A stretch of DNA of 46,071 nt from Coriobacteriia bacterium. GTDB lineage: Bacteria > Actinomycetota > Coriobacteriia > Anaerosomatales > PHET01. The translations under genes and the position numbers were made by a program. Of this stretch, positions 1 through 7,289 are shown piece by piece. The stretch covers positions 1-46,071 of the forward strand of contig JAXMKZ010000056.1 in the NCBI GenBank assembly GCA_034370385.1, given 5' to 3'. How positions within the stretch are numbered: position 1 is the stretch's first letter; every line of letters begins with the position of its first letter. The notes below the pieces were generated by a model. That model searched no databases and was not told the DNA's origin. It saw only the letters and a list, made by a program, of their open reading frames with translations.

Positions 1-1611
1 GCCGGTACCTACGCGGTGAGCGAGGACGCCTCGGCCGCGTACACCGCGACGTTCAGCGGCGATGGTGACGCGAACGGCAACATCACGCTGGCTCCGGGCG
101 ACAACAAGACCGTGATCATCACGAACAACGACGTTGCGGCGCTCCCGGCACAGCCGGTACTCGCGGTCGCCAAGACGGCCGACCCTCCTGGTGGGGACCC
201 TGTCTCGCCGGGCCAGACGATCGAGTACCGCATCACCTATGCGAACAGCACTGCGACGACCGTGCCGGCGGCTGCCTTGGTCGACACCCTCGGCCCTGAG
301 GTGACCCTCCAGCCCGGAACGCTCGTTCTCAACGGAACACCGATTCCGGACTCGGGCAACTACAACGCCGCTACGCGAGCGATCAACGTCGCGCTAGGGG
401 CCGTACCACCGGGCGCGAGCGGTGCGCTCGTATTCAGAGTGACCGTTGGGACTCTGGCCGTATCCGGTGCAGGTATCGAGAACCGGGCGTCTTGGACCGA
501 GAGCGGGATTCTCGCGGGAACGACCCCACTGGTGAGTCACGATGTCGTCTCACTCGACATCACCAAGAGCGTCCGCAACACCTCGGGCACCACGGTCCGC
601 ACGGGCAGCGTCCTGGAGTGGACCATCATGGTCACGAACAGCGGCCTGTTGCCCGTGACCAATGTGGTGGCTACCGACACGGTTCCCTCGGGGACAACGT
701 ATGTAAGGGGCAGCATCACGGGCCCTGGCAGCGATGACAGCAGGGCACCTTCGCTGAGGTGGAACATCGGGACATTGGCCGCAGGCGAGAGTGTCGAACT
801 GACCCTCAGGTCGTCGGTCAACAGCAGCGTCTCGAATGGCACGACGGTTCGCAACCGGGCATGGGTGCGCTCCGACCAGACTCCGGTCGAGGCTGCGACG
901 GCCGCGGTGGTTGTTCGCGATACGCCGACGTACGCTGTGCGCACGAGCGGTTCGGAGGACATCACCCTCGGTCTGATCGGCCTCCTCGCGATGCTCTCTC
1001 TCGGGTTCGCTTGGAGCGGCCGTTCGCGCAATCCGATGGGGCACGCTCGCAACCGACACATCACCTCCGCGCTGCTGTTCAGTGCGGTGATGATCATCGG
1101 GGGAATGGAAGTGGGCGCCTCGTACGGCCTGCCTCTGCCGTCCCCTGGTGAGGCGATCTCGTCCGCGATACGGCCCGCTGAGGCGAGTGACAGCTCGCTC
1201 AAGGCGCGCGCCGTTGCGAGCCGCAGGATCTCCAGCAGCGTCAGTATTCCCGCTATCGGCTTGAACGTCCGGCTCGTCGAGGGCAGCTCCATGAGCGCGC
1301 TGGCGAACGGAGTTTGGCGCCAGCCGACGTCGGCCAAGCTCGGCACGGCAGGTGCCTCCGTGATCGCCGGTCACCGAATTTCGAGCCAGTTCCGCCGTCT
1401 GCCCCAGCTTCGAGTGGGCGACAAGGTTCGAGTGAAGGTGGGCGGACGTACGTACACCTACCGAGTGGCATCCGTATCCACGCAGAAGGCCGCTGGCAAC
1501 AAGCTCAGATTCCGCGTGGGCTCAAAGGCAAAGCTCATCCTGTACACCTGCGTGCCCAAGTGGCAGGGGGACAATCGTACCGTCGTGGTGTGTTATCCCG
1601 TGAAGAAGTAG
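1..1611 (+). CDS. DUF11-repeat surface protein fused to a C-terminal sortase domain (5' end outside window)
   Basis: The frame is open from base 1, so the N-terminus is missing. Visible are 536 codons. The first ~310 hold DUF11-type beta-sandwich repeats typical of actinobacterial surface adhesins (KTADPPGGDPVSPGQTIEY near 175-235, then KSVRNTSGTTVRTGSVLEW near 565-620). Two hydrophobic segments follow (about 961-1017 and 1063-1122), separated by a basic loop. The last ~120 residues (about 1240-1608) look like a sortase: PAIGLNVRLVEG, a catalytic-type His in AGHR, Cys in LYTC and Arg in DNRTVV. The likely topology is adhesin outside, hairpin through the membrane, sortase outside. The stretch VRTSGSED just before the first membrane helix resembles a decayed cell-wall sorting signal but lacks LPxTG. 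Family assignments are confident. The function of the fusion is inferred, and the sortase class is not settled. Confidence 0.85.
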   Translation, partial: AGTYAVSEDASAAYTATFSGDGDANGNITLAPGDNKTVIITNNDVAALPAQPVLAVAKTADPPGGDPVSPGQTIEYRITYANSTATTVPAAALVDTLGPEVTLQPGTLVLNGTPIPDSGNYNAATRAINVALGAVPPGASGALVFRVTVGTLAVSGAGIENRASWTESGILAGTTPLVSHDVVSLDITKSVRNTSGTTVRTGSVLEWTIMVTNSGLLPVTNVVATDTVPSGTTYVRGSITGPGSDDSRAPSLRWNIGTLAAGESVELTLRSSVNSSVSNGTTVRNRAWVRSDQTPVEAATAAVVVRDTPTYAVRTSGSEDITLGLIGLLAMLSLGFAWSGRSRNPMGHARNRHITSALLFSAVMIIGGMEVGASYGLPLPSPGEAISSAIRPAEASDSSLKARAVASRRISSSVSIPAIGLNVRLVEGSSMSALANGVWRQPTSAKLGTAGASVIAGHRISSQFRRLPQLRVGDKVRVKVGGRTYTYRVASVSTQKAAGNKLRFRVGSKAKLILYTCVPKWQGDNRTVVVCYPVKK

Positions 1612-1646
1612 AGCCGGGAGACGGCTGACCAAACACGTGATCTAAC

Positions 1647-1672
1647 GAAGGGTCCTCTGCGGGGGGCCCTTC
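1647..1672 (+). terminator. Hairpin after the sortase gene
   Basis: GAAGGG at 1647-1652 pairs with CCCTTC at 1667-1672. The stem can be extended by three pairs including one G-T. There is no T-run after it, so it may be only a weak or factor-assisted terminator. It lies 36 bases past the stop codon and 17 before the SulP start. Confidence 0.4.
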
Positions 1673-1688
1673 GGGAATACACCCACCT

Positions 1689-3524
1689 ATGAAGTCCACG
1701 TCCAGAAGCCGGCAAGGCTCGGCGCCCGAAGCGCATCGTCCGGCGCATGGTCCGAGCGGGTCTGAGCACGCTCCCCACGATCGACCCCTCTCGGCGTTGC
1801 CAGCCACTCTGGGGCGCGGGCGCCGCTGGCTGCCGGGCATCGAGACGCTTCTGACCTACCGTCGCGAGTATCTGCCGGGTGACGTCTCGGCCGGGTTCGT
1901 GCTCGTTGCCCTGATGGTGCCGGTGGGGCTGGCCTACGCGCAGGTTGCAGGGTTGCCGCCGATCTACGGCCTCTACGCGTCGCTCGTGCCGTTGATCGCC
2001 TACTGGCTCACCGGCCCCTCGCCCGTGCTTGTCTACGGCCCTGACTCGTCGATCGCGCCGCTTGTGGCAGTGGCCGTGCTCCCGCTTGCGGCCGGAGACA
2101 CGGCGACGGCGGTAGCGACGGCAGGGCTGCTGGCGGTGATGGTGGGGGCGATGAGCTTGGCCGCCGGTGCGCTTCGGCTGGGCCGGCTCACGGACCTGAT
2201 CTCGCGCCCGATTCGTTACGGCTACCTGAACGGCATCGCTATCGTCGTCATCGTGAGCCAGCTTCCACGGCTGTTGGGCTTCTCCGTCGATGGTGACGCG
2301 ATCTGGGAGCGGGCGGGAGCCATCGTCGCGGGGTTTGCGCAGACCAACGTTTGGGCGCTCGCAACAGGGTTGGGCGCCCTCGCCGTGATTGCCGGGTTCG
2401 ACCGACTTGGACCGCGCTTCCCGGGCATGCTCGTGGGCGTGGTGGCGTCGATTGCCGCGTCGGTGGCCCTCGACCTGCCCGCGCACGGGGTCGCTGTCGT
2501 CGGCGCCATTCCTCAGGGACTTCCCGCGTTCACGTGGCCTGCGACGGTACCCCTCGACCGGACTATGTGGATGGCCGCGCTGGGCATCACGCTCGTGTCC
2601 ATCGCCGACACGAGCGTGCTGTCACGTTCGCTCGCCGTTCGGCGCCGCGAGGATATCGATCCCGGCCGCGAGATTCTCGCACTCGGCGTGGTGAACCTGG
2701 CGACCGGCTTGTTCTCGGGCTTCCCCGTCTCGTCCAGCTCCTCGCGCACGCCCGCGGCAGAGGCCTCAGGTGCTCGCACGCAGGTCGCGGGACTCGTAGC
2801 AGCTGCAGGCATCGCACTCGTGCTGGTCGTCGGAACCGGGCTCTTCGCGGAGTTGCCCCAGCCTGCGCTCGCCGCAGTGGTGATCGCGGCTGTCGGCAAG
2901 TTGTTCGGGCCCAAACAGCTACGCGTGTTGCTGCGCGCAGATCGCTCGGAGTTCTGGCTGGCGATCGCGGCACTTCTTGGCGTGGTGCTTCTGGGCGTGC
3001 TCGAGGGCATCGGCTTGGCGATTGCGCTTTCGATCCTGGACTTCGTGCGCCGCGGCTGGCAGCCGAGAACTGCCGTGCTGGGCCGCGTCGATCAGTTGAA
3101 GGGCTACCACGACACGCAGCGGCACCCGGAGGCCAATCTGGTCCCGGGGCTCGTGATCGTGCGCTTCGACGCCCCGCTGTTCTTTGCCAACGCGAACCTG
3201 TTTCGCGAGCGGGTGCGCGGCGCCATCGAGGACGCACCCTACGATGTGCGTCGTGTCATGATCGCCGCTGAGCCGATCACCGAGATCGACTCGACCGCAG
3301 CAGAGGTACTGTGCGAGATGGCCGACGAGCTCGGGGACGCCGGGGTGGAGTGGACGTTTGCCGAGATGAAAGGTCCGGTGCGCGACAAGCTGGACCGTTT
3401 CGGGCTGGTCGAGCGTATCGGGCGCGATCGGTTCTTCCCGACGGTTGGCTCGGGCGTCACAGACTATCTGCGCACACAAAATGTCGACTACTCCGATTGG
3501 GAGGACGACGAGTCCGGTGCGTGA
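1689..3524 (+). CDS. SulP/SLC26-family anion transporter with STAS domain
   Basis: 611 aa. An N-terminal cytosolic tail of about 55 residues leads into the SulP core, which opens with YLPGDVSAGFVLVALMVPVGLAYAQVAGLPPIYGLY split across the first helices, then GPDSSIAPLVAV and a long series of hydrophobic segments to about residue 450. The C-terminal ~130 residues are a STAS domain (VRFDAPLFFANANLFRERV, then EIDSTAAEVL, where the Ser-Thr pair sits at the site homologous to the anti-sigma-antagonist phosphorylation site). Members carry sulphate, bicarbonate or other anions; the substrate cannot be read from sequence. The gene is monocistronic between two hairpins. I see no clear ribosome site before the chosen ATG, so translation could begin slightly downstream. 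Confidence 0.93.
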   Translation: MKSTSRSRQGSAPEAHRPAHGPSGSEHAPHDRPLSALPATLGRGRRWLPGIETLLTYRREYLPGDVSAGFVLVALMVPVGLAYAQVAGLPPIYGLYASLVPLIAYWLTGPSPVLVYGPDSSIAPLVAVAVLPLAAGDTATAVATAGLLAVMVGAMSLAAGALRLGRLTDLISRPIRYGYLNGIAIVVIVSQLPRLLGFSVDGDAIWERAGAIVAGFAQTNVWALATGLGALAVIAGFDRLGPRFPGMLVGVVASIAASVALDLPAHGVAVVGAIPQGLPAFTWPATVPLDRTMWMAALGITLVSIADTSVLSRSLAVRRREDIDPGREILALGVVNLATGLFSGFPVSSSSSRTPAAEASGARTQVAGLVAAAGIALVLVVGTGLFAELPQPALAAVVIAAVGKLFGPKQLRVLLRADRSEFWLAIAALLGVVLLGVLEGIGLAIALSILDFVRRGWQPRTAVLGRVDQLKGYHDTQRHPEANLVPGLVIVRFDAPLFFANANLFRERVRGAIEDAPYDVRRVMIAAEPITEIDSTAAEVLCEMADELGDAGVEWTFAEMKGPVRDKLDRFGLVERIGRDRFFPTVGSGVTDYLRTQNVDYSDWEDDESGA

Positions 3525-3525
3525 G

Positions 3526-3567
3526 AAAGGCCGCCGTGTCCGGGCGATCCGGCGCACGACGGCCTTT
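3526..3567. terminator. Bidirectional terminator between SulP and FKBP genes
   Basis: AAAGGCCG at 3526-3533 pairs with CGGCCTTT at 3560-3567. The stem ends in T-rich sequence on the plus strand and A/T on the other side. It sits between the convergent SulP and FKBP stops and can serve both. Confidence 0.8.
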
Positions 3568-3587
3568 TGGCGGCGCGCTGCGATCCG

Positions 3588-4037
3588 CTACGGGAGGATG
3601 ATCCCCGAGGGTCCGGCGACGATCTCGACAAGCTCGATCTCGAACGTCAGCTGCTCGCCGGCAAGCGGGTGGTTGAAGTCGAGCGTGACCATCTCGTCGC
3701 CCACGTCCTTGATGATGGCCGCCATATGCGATCCGTCCGGGGCCTGCAGTTCAACGGTCCAGCCCACCTCAGGCACCTGGTCGCCGAAGGCCTCACGCGG
3801 GAACTCCTGAACAGCCTCCTCCGCGCGCTCGCCGTATGCGTTGTCGGGCTCGATGTTGACGGTGGCGCTGCCGCCGATTTCGAGGTCAGCAACCGCCTCG
3901 TCGAAGCCCGGTATCACCTGACCTGCGCCCACTTCGAACTCGAGGGGCTCGCGTCCGGCGCTCGAATCGAACTCCGAGCCGTCCGCCAGAGTGCCGCGGT
4001 AGTGAACGCGTACCGTGTCGCCGGGTTTGGGTGCCAT
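3588..4037 (-). CDS. FKBP-type peptidyl-prolyl isomerase, SlyD-like
   Basis: 149 aa from the ATG at 4037, chosen because AGGAGG lies at good distance before it; an in-frame start 51 bases further upstream has no such site. The chain has the SlyD layout: FKBP strands (GDTVRVHYRGTLADGSEFDSS, then EFEVGAGQVIPGFDEAV split over residues 1-65), an inserted chaperone flap (about 70-120, including NAYGERAEEAV and FPREAF), and the closing strands DFNHPLAGEQLTFEIELVEI. SlyD proteins isomerise Xaa-Pro bonds and bind unfolded chains in the cytosol. The His/Cys-rich nickel tail of E. coli SlyD is absent. The gene stands alone. Confidence 0.93.
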   Translation of the reverse strand: MAPKPGDTVRVHYRGTLADGSEFDSSAGREPLEFEVGAGQVIPGFDEAVADLEIGGSATVNIEPDNAYGERAEEAVQEFPREAFGDQVPEVGWTVELQAPDGSHMAAIIKDVGDEMVTLDFNHPLAGEQLTFEIELVEIVAGPSGIILP

Positions 4038-4129
4038 GGTTGAAGCCTCCTTCGGGCGGGGATGCCCGGTTTCGGGCTCGCTGGTCACTCTACCCGTTCA
4101 GGGCGTCCCGTGCTCGGCCTAGACACAGA

Positions 4130-4157
4130 TGAGGGAGCCCCGATCGGGGCTCCCTCA
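4130..4157 (-). terminator. Perfect 28-bp palindrome downstream of the HAMP sensor gene
   Basis: Two perfect 14-base arms centred between 4143 and 4144, with TGAGGGAGCCCC as the left start. It lies 23 bases past the stop of the sensor gene and is the natural end of the cytochrome operon. On the minus strand it is followed by TCTGTGT. Confidence 0.75.
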
Positions 4158-4180
4158 GACGGTGCTATCTTCGCAAGGTG

Positions 4181-5092
4181 CTACTTCATCAGGGACTTCA
4201 GGGTTCCGGCCATCAGATCCATGAACCGAGCGAAGAACTCCTCGAAGCGGCCGATCTCGTCGGTCGTCCCATCGGGCGTGAAGTGGGCGCCGAAGTCGCC
4301 TCCGGCGACGCGTACCGAGATGTCCTGGATGCTCGTCATCATGCGCTCGAGGCGCCTGAACACGAGAGCATTCAGCATGAGCGCGATCACGATCGTGCCG
4401 GCGAGCAGTCCGCCGATGATAACGGCTCCGGTGTTCACCATCGTCACGCGGGCGGAGTCAGCTTGGGGGCTGATGTCCTCTATTGCGTAGACGACGCCCA
4501 CCGGCTTACCCGAATCGTCATCCACCGGGAACACGACGTGTCCACGGCTCTTGTCGTCCTTGCTCCACCGCACGCCCCAGAAGTCGCCCTCACCGCCGAC
4601 CTCGCCGTGACACATCAGTGAACAGGCACCGTTCTCGACGCCGACGATCTTGCCGATCTCGGGAATCGTATCCGGGGAGGCCTGGAGCTGCATCTCTTCG
4701 GAGATCGCCCCATCGGTGGTCGCGATCAAGACGTACGTCTCGCGCTCGTCCCAGTCGTTTGCGAGGCCGGCCTCTTCGGCGGCCTTCGCGTACTCCTCTT
4801 GGTTGAGTAGGGTCTTGTCGAGCATTAGGCCGTACTCGGCGCCCGTGATCAGCTTCAGTGACTCTACGTGCTTCTGCGCGCCCTCACGCGTAGTGAGGGG
4901 CCCGAACTCGTCGGCCCCTATCTCGCTGACTACGTTCCAGGCGGACACGCCCAGCGTCGCTGACTTCTGCTCGGTGACGTCGAGGCCTCCCGAGTACGAC
5001 TCGTGCAGGTAGACCATCACTACCATCATCCCGATGAGGTTGACCGCGGCGACGCCGAGCAGAATCCTCGTTCTGATTGACCAGTTCTTCAT
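4181..5092 (-). CDS. Membrane sensor with an extracytoplasmic domain carrying CX3CH and a HAMP domain
   Basis: 303 aa. Helix 1 is at about residues 8-28. An outer domain (29-220) contains CSLMCH at 157-162, checked codon by codon: it is a CX3CH motif, one residue longer than canonical CXXCH. Helix 2 is at 222-245, then a HAMP domain (RRLERMMTSIQDISVRVAGG, with DEIGRFEEFF) to the C-terminus. There is no kinase, methyl-accepting or GGDEF output domain. Geobacter-type c-haem PAS/Cache sensors are the nearest known concept. GGGGGA precedes the ATG. It is the last gene of the cytochrome cluster, 93 bases after the nonahaem gene, so a role in sensing redox state or a respiratory ligand is plausible but inferred. 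Confidence 0.8.
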   Translation of the reverse strand: MKNWSIRTRILLGVAAVNLIGMMVVMVYLHESYSGGLDVTEQKSATLGVSAWNVVSEIGADEFGPLTTREGAQKHVESLKLITGAEYGLMLDKTLLNQEEYAKAAEEAGLANDWDERETYVLIATTDGAISEEMQLQASPDTIPEIGKIVGVENGACSLMCHGEVGGEGDFWGVRWSKDDKSRGHVVFPVDDDSGKPVGVVYAIEDISPQADSARVTMVNTGAVIIGGLLAGTIVIALMLNALVFRRLERMMTSIQDISVRVAGGDFGAHFTPDGTTDEIGRFEEFFARFMDLMAGTLKSLMK

Positions 5093-5185
5093 CGAATCCC
5101 CCTTCGCCCGACCAAGGTCGGCGCATCATCATGCTGCCACTCTACCCCATCGGCATATCGCTGCTGCATCTTCACTTCCTGCATT

Positions 5186-7201
5186 CTATCGGCGAACGGT
5201 CGTCACGTTGCTGCGTACGATGGCAAGCGGGCGCGGCGCCCAGCGTGCGCGGTAGCTTGTCGAGCGCACCGGCTTGACGGCGTATGCGAACGAACCACCG
5301 TCTCCGGCGGTCGTGGAGCCGACAACCGCCCACCTGCTCGTCCCTGCGGGTGCCGCCTCGATGGCGATGGTCTCGCCCTTGGCGCCCGAGCCGTCTCCGA
5401 ACTTGAGTGTACCGAAGACAAGCGAGGTTCTCCCGCCGCCCGCGTAGCCCGTCGATCCGAACGCGGTGAAGCGTGCGCCCACGCCCTTGGCGTACACGCT
5501 CGCCTTGGCAAGTCCTGCGGTCGCATACGGGTAGTTGTGGACGCCGTTGCTGCCGTCGCCCTTGACCAGAGATACATTCTTGTTCGCGGCGGACAGGAGC
5601 GTCTTGCCAGCGGTCGTCGAGGCGGCCCGGCGCTTCTTCGCAGCGGCGATGGCCGATTCAGCCCGGGCGACACGCGCCTCGGTAGCCTCCTGCCATGTAT
5701 CGATCTCTTCCTGCAGCTCCTCGAGCGTCTGGCCGTGATGGCACGGCGAACAGGAGTCCACATCCCCGGGCTCATCGAACTGATCTTCCCACTTCGCGGC
5801 GTCGCCGGGCATCATGATCTTGAGGCGGTGGCTTCGGTTACCTGCGGTGCGAGGCATGTGGCATTCGTAGCATTCGGCCCCCGGCATCCACTTGCCGGTA
5901 TCGCTGACGCCGAGCAGGCCCTTACCGCTTCGGATCTCCGCGGTGCCCTGAACGTGACACTTCATGCACAGCTCGTCCGCCTCGAGACGCAGTTTCGTGC
6001 TCGTGCCGGACTTCGGGTGAACTGCGTGGCATACGCCACACTCGATGTTGAGCGTGTCGCTTGCGATGCTGGAGCGGTGCAGCCCGATGTCGTTCGGTCC
6101 GTCGGCGCCGTATCCGATGCTCTGAAGGAACCCTTCGCCTGAGTGGCACGGCAGACACTCGTCTTGCAGGAAGGGTATGTAGAGCTGACCGTTCTGCGTC
6201 CGCAGCGAGTGCGAGTGCGCGGAGAGCTGCCACTCGTTGTACAGCCCGTCGCCGTGGCCGCCGGCTTTGAGATGCCCGGTGGGGAAGAAGGTCGGGTCAG
6301 TGGCGGGTATCGAAGGCTCGGGGTCCCCTAGCGACTTCTTGACCCACTGCGAGCCGAGGACCGTCCCGAAATCGGACAGCTTCTGATCGGGGGTGAACCC
6401 GTTGGGGCTCGACCACGATCCGTTCGTGGCGTTGCGCTGCTTCGACGTGAACTTCACGTGGCACTGGCCGCAGGTCTGGCTGCTGAGAGCTGTCGGGGTC
6501 CGCGAAACCGGCACGCCGGTGTTCCAGTGCTTGTCGCCGCCGTTCGCGGCGTGGCACGACTCGCAGCGGATGCTGTACTCGCTGAAGCTCGTGGGGGTGT
6601 CCGGCGCCATCTTGCTGCCGTTGGGCAGCGTGTAGCTTTGAGCCGCAGGGCGGTTCACGCCGGTGAAGTGGCACGGGCCGCAGTTCTGCAAGACCAGTCG
6701 CGGGCCAATGGCACCGGGGTTCCAGTAGCCCTCGTGCGACAGGTAGCGCCCGTTGAACAGGACGAGATCGTCCTTCGGCCCTGCCGTGGTGGGCTGGGTG
6801 TAGCCGGTAGAGAGCGTGTTGGCCTTGTCGTTACCGTACTTCGAGATGAAGCGCGTGGTATGCGAGTCATGTCCACCTAGCTGGTATGCGACGTCGGCGG
6901 GAGCGAACCGGAACGTGCCGCCAGCGAAGAGCGGCGAAGGCCACGCCGATGTGTTCGGGGCGGGGAAGATGCTGTCCACGCCGCCGATCTCGGCGACAGT
7001 CCGGACGTTGATGCTGTGCAGGGTGTTGACGTACGACCCCACCTGCCATCGCCCCGTGGTTCTGCCGTGACACTCGAGGCACTTCGAGCTCCCGGCGTAC
7101 CCGATGCCGTTCGCCGTCGCCCCGAGCGCCTGGGCGGGTGCGGCGACGGCGATGACCGCCAGCCCCAGCACGAGTCCCGTGACCCATCTGCTCCGTCTCA
7201 T
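5186..7201 (-). CDS. Secreted nonahaem c-type cytochrome, NrfA/hydroxylamine-oxidoreductase-like fold, with C-terminal beta domain
   Basis: 671 aa from the ATG at 7201 (GGAG just upstream; an in-frame start at 7246 would spoil the signal peptide). Residues 1-28 form a Sec signal peptide ending near AQALGA. Nine CXXCH motifs start at residues 41, 174, 213, 244, 349, 388, 412, 444 and 484. A helical stretch follows (490-575: TLEELQEEIDTWQEA, then GVHNYPYATAGLAKA), as in the C-terminal helices of the multihaem nitrite reductase/HAO superfamily. About 95 further residues (578-671) look like a beta-rich module of actinobacterial secreted proteins. All nine motifs are CXXCH, with no CXXCK catalytic haem of the classic NrfA, so it may be an electron carrier or an atypical reductase. 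It follows the giant cytochrome by 88 bases. Confidence 0.9.
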   Translation of the reverse strand: MRRSRWVTGLVLGLAVIAVAAPAQALGATANGIGYAGSSKCLECHGRTTGRWQVGSYVNTLHSINVRTVAEIGGVDSIFPAPNTSAWPSPLFAGGTFRFAPADVAYQLGGHDSHTTRFISKYGNDKANTLSTGYTQPTTAGPKDDLVLFNGRYLSHEGYWNPGAIGPRLVLQNCGPCHFTGVNRPAAQSYTLPNGSKMAPDTPTSFSEYSIRCESCHAANGGDKHWNTGVPVSRTPTALSSQTCGQCHVKFTSKQRNATNGSWSSPNGFTPDQKLSDFGTVLGSQWVKKSLGDPEPSIPATDPTFFPTGHLKAGGHGDGLYNEWQLSAHSHSLRTQNGQLYIPFLQDECLPCHSGEGFLQSIGYGADGPNDIGLHRSSIASDTLNIECGVCHAVHPKSGTSTKLRLEADELCMKCHVQGTAEIRSGKGLLGVSDTGKWMPGAECYECHMPRTAGNRSHRLKIMMPGDAAKWEDQFDEPGDVDSCSPCHHGQTLEELQEEIDTWQEATEARVARAESAIAAAKKRRAASTTAGKTLLSAANKNVSLVKGDGSNGVHNYPYATAGLAKASVYAKGVGARFTAFGSTGYAGGGRTSLVFGTLKFGDGSGAKGETIAIEAAPAGTSRWAVVGSTTAGDGGSFAYAVKPVRSTSYRARWAPRPLAIVRSNVTTVRR

Positions 7202-7289
7202 CTTGGCTCCTTCGTTCTCTCGTGCCCCTTGTAATCCCGCGGTCACTTCCTCGTGCAGCCAGACGCGGATACCGTGCCTGGCAGAGCTT

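Noticed and set aside
910-1017. An LPxTG cell-wall sorting signal in the first protein
   Set aside because: VRTSGSED before the helix lacks the LPxTG core and the chain continues into a second helix and the sortase domain, so it is at most a relic.
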